64,000 nt of DNA from a virus: IMG/VR virus record IMGVR_UViG_3300022839_000007, positions 1 to 64,000 of that record; one strand, 5' to 3'. The position numbers were made by a program, and so were the translations under genes. The notes under the pieces were generated by a model. That model worked only from the letters and a program-made list of their open reading frames with translations, was not told the origin of the DNA and made no database searches. Positions 23,811-31,307 of the stretch are shown here, in pieces. The stretch's first letter is position 1, and the number at the start of each line of letters is the position of its first letter.

Positions 23811-24821
23811 TCATAAGTCTACATAAATTGCTAGCAACGTTTTTTTATCATAATTATCGCTATCAATTGCCATAATTTCGTTACTAACTATCTGATCAAC
23901 ACTTTCAAATCTTGCAATGTCTAATTCAGAGTTAATATCTTCTAATTGCTTTTCAGGCACTAATGTAATTTCTCTACATTTATATTGTTGAATAAAAGTT
24001 TCTTTAACAAAACTAGCTTCTTCGTAACTAATAGGGCAGTCAAGTGATACTCTTAGATACATTTTATTTTTAATAATAGTTTTTGCATCGTCAATTAGCT
24101 GGCTTAATTTAACAGTACGATATTTAGGACAATCGTTCCAATTGATATAGACAGGTGCTACGGAATTTTCTTTATCTAAAATCATCATTCCGCGTTCGTC
24201 ATCCCATGTATCAGCATAGTTGTGAGGAAACGAATTACCAATATAATGAACCTTTCCTACTATTTGACGTTTATGGAAATGTCCACTAAAAACATATTTT
24301 TGATTTACAAAGTGTTCGCTTTTTAACTCTCCGTGATCAGGCATCTGTACCATGGCATTCATATAAAAACTTGGTAATTCAAAATGTCCAAATAGGTATT
24401 TAGATTTTATCTTAGTTACTTTTTTCCATTCGTCGCCTACTAACCAAGGAACTAAAGCTACATTGTCCTGTTCAAATATATCATTGATTACTGTAATTCC
24501 CGGAATGTGCTTGGCAAACTCTGTACTTTTTACATCTCGTTTGTCTTTGTAGTAAAGGTCGTGATTCCCTGCAAACATATAAAACTGTTTAAATGCAGCA
24601 CCGAGCTTTTCTAAGCTACGTAATCCTGCATCCATTGTTGTAAGATTTAAACTATTTCTATTATGATTCCAGTCTCCGCAAAAGATTCCTGTTTCGCAAT
24701 TATTTTCTTTTGCAGTAGCAATAAACCAATCCACAAAGTCTTCGCAATCTTGATTATGAACAGTCGAGTTACCTTTCATTCCAAAATGTAAGTCGGTAAA
24801 TACTGCGGCTTTTTTAAACAT
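23811..24821 (-). CDS. gp47: Recombination nuclease subunit, Mre11/SbcD-like (T4 gp47)
   Basis: 336 residues. Calcineurin-type metallophosphoesterase motifs are in order: FTDLHFG (D10, H12), CGDWNHNR (D50, H53), AGNHDLY (N86, H87), FGHFELP and SGHFHKRQ. It is the nuclease partner of gp46. The C-terminal 80 residues (YEEASFVKETFIQQYKC and following) are the likely gp46-binding and capping region. The gene is first in a gp47-gp46-small protein operon and has a sigma70-like promoter upstream. Confidence 0.97.
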   Translation of the reverse strand: MFKKAAVFTDLHFGMKGNSTVHNQDCEDFVDWFIATAKENNCETGIFCGDWNHNRNSLNLTTMDAGLRSLEKLGAAFKQFYMFAGNHDLYYKDKRDVKSTEFAKHIPGITVINDIFEQDNVALVPWLVGDEWKKVTKIKSKYLFGHFELPSFYMNAMVQMPDHGELKSEHFVNQKYVFSGHFHKRQIVGKVHYIGNSFPHNYADTWDDERGMMILDKENSVAPVYINWNDCPKYRTVKLSQLIDDAKTIIKNKMYLRVSLDCPISYEEASFVKETFIQQYKCREITLVPEKQLEDINSELDIARFESVDQIVSNEIMAIDSDNYDKKTLLAIYVDL

Positions 24822-24842
24822 TATAATTTCCTTATATAAACA

Positions 24843-24871
24843 ATAATAACTTAATTATTAAATAAAGTCAA
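24843..24871 (-). promoter_or_regulatory. sigma70-like promoter for gp47-gp46
   Basis: On the minus strand TTGACT (24871-24866), a 17-bp spacer and TATTAT (24848-24843) lie 22 bp upstream of the ATG at 24821. The -35 box is inside the left arm of the inverted repeat at 24860-24890, so whatever binds or folds there could affect this promoter. Confidence 0.6.
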
Positions 24872-24894
24872 CGATTATTTGACTTTATTTTTTT
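24860..24894. terminator. Perfect 12-bp inverted repeat with T-run in the divergent region
   Basis: AAATAAAGTCAA (24860-24871), loop of 7, TTGACTTTATTT (24879-24890), followed by TTTT on the plus strand. It has the form of an intrinsic terminator for plus-strand transcription, but no gene on the plus strand ends here. It may block antisense transcripts or act as an operator, since it covers the -35 box of the gp47 promoter and touches that of the endonuclease. Confidence 0.5.
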
Positions 24895-24896
24895 AC

Positions 24897-24925
24897 TTGC
24901 ATAGTTAAGCAATATCATATATAAT
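24897..24925 (+). promoter_or_regulatory. sigma70-like promoter for the endonuclease at 24945
   Basis: TTGCAT (24897-24902), a 17-bp spacer and TATAAT (24920-24925) lie 19 bp before the ATG at 24945, with AAAAGGA as ribosome binding site. Confidence 0.75.
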
Positions 24926-24944
24926 ATGTAAAAGGATTTTATAA

Positions 24945-26666
24945 ATGAATTTAGCAAAACTTAAACAGACGTGGACAGAATTTGGAGAACTTCCTGACAA
25001 ACTGTTTAAACTAGCACGCATTCATAGTGACGAATTAAGTAAATTATTTCCTAACGTTACTAGTGATAATGCAAAACTTTGGTTGTATTTAAACAGTTAT
25101 ACTGAATTGACTATTGTCTGTCCGAGGTCTGGCAGAAATAGGAGTTTTCAAGGATTTTCTAAAGGCGTATTAAAATTTTGCGGAAATCAAACAACATGTG
25201 TATGCAATGCCAAAAATTCACAACAAAAACGCCAAGAAAAGACAACTATACAGAAGAATGCTATTCAAAAAAAGAGAAAACAAACAAACGTAGACAAATA
25301 CGGATGTGAGTTTGCTAGTCAGCATCCTGATATTAAACAAGCAGCAGCTAATACTTGTTTACAACGGTACGGTACAATTAGCCCTACTCAAAATTCTGAT
25401 ATACTAGCCAAAGGGCGGAATACTTGTTTTCAAAATCACGGAGTTGAATACCCTCAGCAGAACAAACATGTGTTAAACAAAACTCAAGAAACGTTTTTAG
25501 AAAAGTATTCAGTTTCTCGTCCAGCACAAAATAACACCATTCGTGAAAAAATGAAAACTACAATGCTACAGCGATATGGCGTTGAACATAACATGCAAAT
25601 AGAACATGTTCATCAGCAAGCTATAATAAAATCCAAGGCTACTAAGTTTGATTCTTTTATACACCATCGTCAAGGCTTTACTCCGCTATTTGATAAAGAT
25701 TACTATTCCACATCGACTAGCAAAACCTTACTTCCGTGGAAGTGCAATCAGTGTGACAATCAGTTTGAACAACATATAATACAAGGGAGAATTTTTTGTC
25801 CAGACTGTAATCCGAGCAACGAATCGTGGGGAGAAACATTTATAAGAAATCTTCTTCAGTCTCATGCTATACCGTTTGAACAAAATATTAGATCAATAAT
25901 CAAACCCTACGAATTAGACTTTTATATGCAGGACCTTAACTTAGCAATAGAATTTAATGGAATATATTGGCATAGTCACAACATATTAGGTGACAAAAAT
26001 TACCACCAAAAAAAATATAAAATGTGTAAGGATCAAGATATTAAATTAATTCAAATATTTGAACATGAATTAACTAAAAATCCTCAATTAATCACTGATC
26101 GGTTAGAGTATGCATTACATATTCCACGGCACAGTATTGGTGCAAGATTGTGTAACATTGTAAAACTATCAAATCAACAAATTAAAGAGTTTCTAACTTG
26201 CAATCACATTCAGGGCAACCGTCCTACTAATCTAGTCTGGGGATTAGAATACAATAATGAAATAGTTTCAGCAATGAGTTTTTCAAAAGCTAGGTTCTCT
26301 AAAAAATCCAATACTCAATGGGAATTGTTAAGATTTGCAAACAAGCAAGGTAAAAATATTCCGGGTGCATTCTCTAAGTTATTTAAACATGCTGTTACAC
26401 AGTTAAACGCTATGTCTGTAATTTCGTATGCCAGTCTTAATTGGGGATCCGGGCTGGTATATAAACATGCAGGATTTGAATTTCAAAATTATTCAAATCC
26501 TGCATATTGGTATTTTAAAAATGTCAATCAGGTTTATAATAGATTGCATTTCCAAAAACATAAGCTAGATAATCCACTTGGATTAAGTGAATCCAAGTGG
26601 ACTGAAAGTAATGGATATAATAAATTCTACGATTCAGGAAATGCTGTGTGGATATGGAAAAGATAA
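24945..26666 (+). CDS. Free-standing Vsr-like homing endonuclease with repeat-type DNA-binding arm
   Basis: 573 residues. The N-terminal cysteine cluster (C59, C79, C85, C87) matches that of the endonuclease at 7469. Residues of about 117-225 carry four repeats of about 30 residues with KYG, RYG, NHG, KYS or RYG cores, a pattern seen in DNA-binding arms of phage homing endonucleases. A zinc ribbon follows (CNQC at 267-270, CPDC at 285-288). The nuclease core is at about 293-365: SWGETFIRNLL, YELDFYMQDLNLAIEFNG (D325, E336), YWHS (W342, H343). The C-terminal part is shared with the paralogue (CNHIQGNRPT, MSFSKARFSK, PAYWYF). It sits between gp47 and gp55 on the opposite strand and ends in direct contact with the gp55 stop, as expected of an inserted element. 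Confidence 0.88.
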   Translation: MNLAKLKQTWTEFGELPDKLFKLARIHSDELSKLFPNVTSDNAKLWLYLNSYTELTIVCPRSGRNRSFQGFSKGVLKFCGNQTTCVCNAKNSQQKRQEKTTIQKNAIQKKRKQTNVDKYGCEFASQHPDIKQAAANTCLQRYGTISPTQNSDILAKGRNTCFQNHGVEYPQQNKHVLNKTQETFLEKYSVSRPAQNNTIREKMKTTMLQRYGVEHNMQIEHVHQQAIIKSKATKFDSFIHHRQGFTPLFDKDYYSTSTSKTLLPWKCNQCDNQFEQHIIQGRIFCPDCNPSNESWGETFIRNLLQSHAIPFEQNIRSIIKPYELDFYMQDLNLAIEFNGIYWHSHNILGDKNYHQKKYKMCKDQDIKLIQIFEHELTKNPQLITDRLEYALHIPRHSIGARLCNIVKLSNQQIKEFLTCNHIQGNRPTNLVWGLEYNNEIVSAMSFSKARFSKKSNTQWELLRFANKQGKNIPGAFSKLFKHAVTQLNAMSVISYASLNWGSGLVYKHAGFEFQNYSNPAYWYFKNVNQVYNRLHFQKHKLDNPLGLSESKWTESNGYNKFYDSGNAVWIWKR

Positions 26667-27506
26667 TTATTTATTACGAGCTGCGTTTTCTTCGTCATTC
26701 CTTTTTAATGCAGCTTCCCATTCGCCTGCATGTTGTCGGGTGTAACTAGGATCAAGGTCATTCATTTCTAATATGTCGTCACGTATGTTTTGATTACGCT
26801 TTTCGAGATTAATAACTCTTACAAAACTGTTGGTTACTGTCTGTGTATAGTAAGCAAATGGATTTTGTCCTTTTGATTCGTCAAACTGCAAACCAACTTG
26901 TGATAATTGCAAAATTGCCTGACCTTTCATTTCATCGTTGTAAGTATATGCTCGAACATTGCCTCTTGTAGCATATCGTTCGCACAATTTCATCCACATC
27001 AGTGCTAGTTTTCTAGTAGCAGTGCCGTGATCTTTTGAAAAGTATCCATTTTCCATGCCTCCGACCCAATGACTCTTGCCAACACATACTAAAGCATCAT
27101 TTTCATTAAATTTCCAGTGTTGAAAAGGAGGAAAGTTTAATTTAGATTTAGTATCTGCTATTGTTTTTGGAGTTTTTTTGCGTCCAGGCTCATCAGGAAT
27201 ATGATCAAAAGATGATATTCTAAAAATTAAGTCAGATTTCTTAATAGTTTTATAGTCTACTTCGAACTCTGCAAGTTTGCCCTTTGACCCATTTAGTTTA
27301 GCAGTTTCGTATAATTCCGTCGATGACTTTTTTGAACGATTTCTCTTTGCTTCTGCAATGGTCCTTATATTGATACTAGCAATATCTGGTAAAATAATAT
27401 CGTAAATTGAATAGTTTGGATCTAAGAAACTACAAAATGTACTTTTTGATTTGTGTATTTCGGCTAACATGTCTTTGTTGTTTAAATAATTTATTCTTTT
27501 GGCCAT
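26667..27506 (-). CDS. gp55: Late-transcription sigma factor (T4 gp55 family)
   Basis: 279 residues. The core at about 165-250 (LALMWMKLCERYATRGN, YTYNDEMKGQAILQLSQVGL, FAYYTQTVTNSFVRVINLEKR) matches the sigma region 2-like part of phage T4 gp55, which recognises the late -10 box TATAAATA. T4 gp55 is 185 residues; this protein has an additional N-terminal part of about 120 residues. The many NATAAATA boxes in this window are its expected targets. It is driven by a consensus host-type promoter, consistent with expression before the late phase. Confidence 0.92.
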   Translation of the reverse strand: MAKRINYLNNKDMLAEIHKSKSTFCSFLDPNYSIYDIILPDIASINIRTIAEAKRNRSKKSSTELYETAKLNGSKGKLAEFEVDYKTIKKSDLIFRISSFDHIPDEPGRKKTPKTIADTKSKLNFPPFQHWKFNENDALVCVGKSHWVGGMENGYFSKDHGTATRKLALMWMKLCERYATRGNVRAYTYNDEMKGQAILQLSQVGLQFDESKGQNPFAYYTQTVTNSFVRVINLEKRNQNIRDDILEMNDLDPSYTRQHAGEWEAALKRNDEENAARNK

Positions 27507-27532
27507 TATCTCTCCTAGAGTTATTAACTTAA

Positions 27533-27561
27533 ATTATAATATATGTATTTAATTTTGTCAA
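27533..27561 (-). promoter_or_regulatory. Consensus sigma70 promoter for gp55
   Basis: Minus strand TTGACA (27561-27556), 17-bp spacer, TATAAT (27538-27533): a perfect match to the host housekeeping consensus, 27 bp upstream of the gp55 ATG at 27506. Confidence 0.85.
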
Positions 27562-27568
27562 CTAAATA
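27561..27568 (+). promoter_or_regulatory. Variant late promoter (ACTAAATA) for the plus-strand baseplate cluster
   Basis: ACTAAATA, one base off NATAAATA, lies 18 bp upstream of the ATG at 27586 with GGAG in between. No better match is present in the 79-bp divergent gap. Confidence 0.35.
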
Positions 27569-27585
27569 CTGTTGGAGAACAAAAA

Positions 27586-28458
27586 ATGGTAGCAAGTATA
27601 AACAAGTTTCTAAACACAGTTAGTAGCACAGCGTCCACTGCATCAAACATAATTAGAGCAGGACAAGGATTTGCTAATGCATTAGGAGGGTTAGGTAGTG
27701 CATTAGGCATTTCTTCTCTAACACGGTTAGGCAACTTGCCTGCTGGTGCAGAAGAAAATTACGAAAGTTATACTCCTATTGCTTGGAATAACGGAGCAGA
27801 GTCTTCGGGACAAGATTGGCGGGTTCGTTTGCATTTACCAACTAGTATTGCTAGTTTTGCAAGGTCTCCAATTTTGCAACCGTTGTACGATTCTAGTAAT
27901 AGTATGATATTTCCTACTACTCCTACAGTTATGGTTTCGCATAGTGCAAATTACAACTCAATGTCGCCGACTCACAGTAACTACGCTCATCCAATTTATC
28001 AAAATAGCACAGTTGACGATATGAACATTACTTGTGATTTTCCAGTAGAAAATGAAGCCGATGGCAGATACTGGATTGCAACAGTGCATTTTTTAAGAAG
28101 TGTTACTAAAATGTTTTACGGTAATAGTAGTAATTTAGGTGCACCGCCGCCGCTAGTTCATCTTAGTGGATATGGAGACTTTGTGTTTAACAGGGTTCCG
28201 TGTGTAATTAAAATGTTTACTCTAGAATTACCCGAAAAGGTCGATTATATCCAAGTCCCTATTTCGGTGTCTGCAGAATTAGCACAAACTCCAGAGCTTG
28301 CAAGAATCAACGTGCCAGGAGGCTTTAGTTATGTTCCTACATTAAGCAGATTAACTATTAGCTTATCGCCTGCATACAGCAGAGATACTACACGTCGATT
28401 TAGTCTTGATACTTATGTACAGGGCGGATATATTGGTAAAGGACAGGGAATAATATAA
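27586..28458 (+). CDS. Baseplate tail-tube cap/initiator-like protein (probable gp48 equivalent)
   Basis: 290 residues. After a Ala/Ser/Gly-rich N-terminus (about 1-50) there is a beta-rich domain with DWRVRLHLP, PTVMVSHSANYNSMSPTHSN, MNITCDFPVENEADGRYWIA and HFLRSVTKMFYG. These are reminiscent of tail-tube or tube-cap proteins of marine T4-like phages. It overlaps gp53 and starts the plus-strand baseplate cluster. T4 gp48 (364 residues) caps the baseplate and starts tube growth; assignment to gp48 rather than gp54 is uncertain. Confidence 0.55.
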   Translation: MVASINKFLNTVSSTASTASNIIRAGQGFANALGGLGSALGISSLTRLGNLPAGAEENYESYTPIAWNNGAESSGQDWRVRLHLPTSIASFARSPILQPLYDSSNSMIFPTTPTVMVSHSANYNSMSPTHSNYAHPIYQNSTVDDMNITCDFPVENEADGRYWIATVHFLRSVTKMFYGNSSNLGAPPPLVHLSGYGDFVFNRVPCVIKMFTLELPEKVDYIQVPISVSAELAQTPELARINVPGGFSYVPTLSRLTISLSPAYSRDTTRRFSLDTYVQGGYIGKGQGII

Positions 28459-28760
28459 TGGCAAAATATGCAACTACAAGCCCGTGGTATGAAACAGAAT
28501 TCAATAATTCTCAATATTTAGACTTTATGCAAAAGCGATTTATTCCAGTTAATGCTGATGATATTTTATATGAAATAAAACCTCAATATACGTATCGCCC
28601 GGACTTGCTTGCATACGATTTATACAATAGTTCTAAGTTATGGTGGGTATTTGCAACAAGAAATATGGAAGTACTTAAAGATCCAATATTTGATTTTGTT
28701 GCTGGTAATATTATCTACTTACCTAAAAAATCTACATTAACTGCACTGATGGGAGTTTAG
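28458..28760 (+). CDS. gp53: Baseplate wedge subunit (T4 gp53 family)
   Basis: 100 residues, about half the length of T4 gp53 (196). The family stretch RPDLLAYDLYNSSKLWWVFA followed by RNMEVLKDPIFDFVAGN and IIYLP is clear. gp53 joins neighbouring wedges around the hub. The start ATG overlaps the stop of the previous gene (TAATG), so translation is coupled. Confidence 0.88.
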   Translation: MAKYATTSPWYETEFNNSQYLDFMQKRFIPVNADDILYEIKPQYTYRPDLLAYDLYNSSKLWWVFATRNMEVLKDPIFDFVAGNIIYLPKKSTLTALMGV

Positions 28761-28761
28761 T

Positions 28762-31293
28762 TTGGCATTAGTAAAAAACGAATTGCACGACTTTGCAACA
28801 CACAATTATGTATGGACGTTGAGTGCATTATATCCTGGTGAAATAAATGATCCGCGATTGTACAAAGGAAAAACTGGTAAACTTCCAATTGCTAGCTCAG
28901 GAGGGTTAGGTAATAGAAAAACTATAACCACTGCCGCTGAGGATGCCAGAGGAGTTAATGTTGAGTTTTATATCGAAGATGTCAATATAACCACATCTAT
29001 TGGACCTTCGCCTACTCATCCAGTAAACGACACGGCTGTCTTTGAATTTACTGTACAGGAGCCGTATAGTATGGGACTGTTTATGCAAAGTATTGCAGTT
29101 GCAGCTAGTAAAGCAGGGTTTGGACAATATTATACTCGAGCACCTTTTCTGCTATCAGTAAGCTTCAAAGGACAATTACAGGACGGAACATATCATACAA
29201 CGTCTATAAACAATTGGGTTATTGAAATTGGCGCAATTTCAATGAGATTAAATTCTTCTGGATCATATTATACATGTACTGCTACTTCGTGGAGTCATGC
29301 GTTATTTCGAGATAGTGTAGAAACTGTTAAACAAGAAGTTCGTATAGAAGGAGCAACAGTAGGCGAGATGTTAAGCTTCGGTCCGAGAAGTTTGGCTACT
29401 TTATTAAATTCAGACGAAACTCGAGAAGCAGCTAGAGGAAACCGTTTGGTTCCAAATGTATATCAAATAGACTTTCCATTTCAGATTGGGGAAAACGTTG
29501 ACTCCCAGGGGGAATTTAGCGGTGCTTTGGGGAAAATTCAAGGAGCGTTAAGTAAAGTTAATGAGGTTACTAGCTCATTTAACACAGCTAGCACAGCACT
29601 AGGAAACTTCGGAAAAGCACTTAGTAACATCGGAAATCCTTCAATAACCACTATTGATAAAAACGGTATCAAAGGACGCGGATTTAATGCATCGGAAGGC
29701 CCAGAGTCTACAAGGCCGTTAGCAGTAAACAACACAATAACACAGTTTAGCGAAACTATTAATTCATTTGCACAAAGTATTAGTGTAAGCGGAATTAACC
29801 AGATAGGAAACGAAATATCACAATCGTTAATTGCAGAAAGTTTTGTTGAGTTTGGCGATATTGCATTTGGTGACGAAGACATTATATGGGACAAGGAAAA
29901 GAAAATTCTTACTCGCGGAAATATGACCATGCAAGTAGACAATGCTAATTCTCGTGTATTTGTGTTTAGCGCCGGAACAAAGATTACAGAAATTATTGAA
30001 ACAGTAATATATATGAGTAAATGGGGACAAAATTTTATTCAACAAAAGGCCACTAATGAAGGATTTTATCGAGGATTTAAGATACATCCTCGTAACTTTA
30101 TATTATCTACACAAGAATTAAAAAGAACAGGAAAATTAGCAAGCAGAAATGTATACGAAGTTCATACATACTTTGTGCATAGTTCTACCTTCAGTATGCC
30201 AACTTCTACAAATAATTACGAAGCTAATGTAGCTGATTGTGTAAAAGCATACAACTATATGTACACCGGATTAAATCGAGATGTATTAGATTTTGAACTT
30301 AACCTTGAAACTGCATACACTATGATGGTTCCGGCTGATTACGGGCAACGGGGATTACATGATCTTAGCGTGTACGGCGGAGCAGTCTCTGCTCCGAGAT
30401 CTGTTACAGGGCTTGGTAATTCATTAACAGATTTTGAAAATTCTTTAAATTCAGTTAAGGGTACGCTAACTGAATTAATTGACATTTACCGAATTGCAGG
30501 CGGAACTTTTAATGAAAATAGTAAAACACGAACTGCATTTGCATTTAGGCAAGCGTTGTTATCAAATGCGTCGTCTCTCGAAACAGTTAGTCTTTCTATC
30601 ATTGGGGATCCTTATTATTTTAATGAAAGTGATGCCGGCAACTATGTTGCAAAAGCATTTAATCCTAATATAAATAGTGATCTCAAAGCAGACTTTACTC
30701 GAGGAGAATTGTATGTTCTATTTAGGTTTAACTCTCCTGTTGACTACAAAAATTCTGATAACTTATTATTACCCGATCCAGCTGACGCAATAACCGGTAT
30801 ATACCGAGTTAATGTAGTAGATAGTGTATTTTCAAATGGTAAATTTACACAAAATCTTACAATGCAACGTGCTCCTCGGCAGGATCTTAGTACAGTGTCT
30901 AGCATTAAAAGAATAGTTGACAACTTTTTTAACGTATTAGGCGCAGTTGGTGTATTTTCTCAAGCAGTGGGTGCAAATCAAGTGTCAAAGAATATAGAAA
31001 ACTTTATGTCTGAAGTAGGTCCGGTAGCAAATTCCATATTAGGAATTGTTGCTATTGGTGAAAATATAAGTACACTGATAGACCAAAATCCAGAAGAAAT
31101 TCTCGAAGGACTTAAAAACTTACAATCTGTATTTGGACAAGTTGGTGCATTAGGACAGCAAATTGGTCAACTAAGAGAAAGAGTAGCGCAAATAGATAAT
31201 AATACGTCAACTCCTACTAACTCAATTCGACCTATTCAATCTAGTATAAGAACCCCGTCCTCTCGTTCTTCATCTAGATTTGGACCTCAATAA
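28762..31293 (+). CDS. Large baseplate hub-region structural protein
   Basis: 843 residues with a TTG start at 28762. The TTG is preceded by GGGAG at a good distance and follows the gp53 stop directly; no suitable ATG is nearby. The N-terminal 230 residues are beta-rich (HNYVWTLSALYPGEIND, TTSIGPSPTHPVNDTAVFEF, PFLLSVSFKGQ). The middle (about 255-290, 330-350) is helical. Residues of about 380-620 are again beta-rich, and the C-terminus is Ser/Pro/Arg-rich (SSIRTPSSRSSSRFG). Its place immediately before the gp5 spike suggests a gp27-like or other hub role, but no specific motif proves it. Confidence 0.6.
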   Translation: MALVKNELHDFATHNYVWTLSALYPGEINDPRLYKGKTGKLPIASSGGLGNRKTITTAAEDARGVNVEFYIEDVNITTSIGPSPTHPVNDTAVFEFTVQEPYSMGLFMQSIAVAASKAGFGQYYTRAPFLLSVSFKGQLQDGTYHTTSINNWVIEIGAISMRLNSSGSYYTCTATSWSHALFRDSVETVKQEVRIEGATVGEMLSFGPRSLATLLNSDETREAARGNRLVPNVYQIDFPFQIGENVDSQGEFSGALGKIQGALSKVNEVTSSFNTASTALGNFGKALSNIGNPSITTIDKNGIKGRGFNASEGPESTRPLAVNNTITQFSETINSFAQSISVSGINQIGNEISQSLIAESFVEFGDIAFGDEDIIWDKEKKILTRGNMTMQVDNANSRVFVFSAGTKITEIIETVIYMSKWGQNFIQQKATNEGFYRGFKIHPRNFILSTQELKRTGKLASRNVYEVHTYFVHSSTFSMPTSTNNYEANVADCVKAYNYMYTGLNRDVLDFELNLETAYTMMVPADYGQRGLHDLSVYGGAVSAPRSVTGLGNSLTDFENSLNSVKGTLTELIDIYRIAGGTFNENSKTRTAFAFRQALLSNASSLETVSLSIIGDPYYFNESDAGNYVAKAFNPNINSDLKADFTRGELYVLFRFNSPVDYKNSDNLLLPDPADAITGIYRVNVVDSVFSNGKFTQNLTMQRAPRQDLSTVSSIKRIVDNFFNVLGAVGVFSQAVGANQVSKNIENFMSEVGPVANSILGIVAIGENISTLIDQNPEEILEGLKNLQSVFGQVGALGQQIGQLRERVAQIDNNTSTPTNSIRPIQSSIRTPSSRSSSRFGPQ

Positions 31294-31296
31294 ATA
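31289..31296 (+). promoter_or_regulatory. T4-type late promoter (AATAAATA) for gp5
   Basis: AATAAATA overlaps the stop codon (TAA at 31291-31293) of the preceding gene and lies 11 bp before the gp5 ATG, with AAGGA in between. The short distance would leave a very short leader. Confidence 0.45.
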
Positions 31297-31307
31297 AGGA
31301 TTAATAA

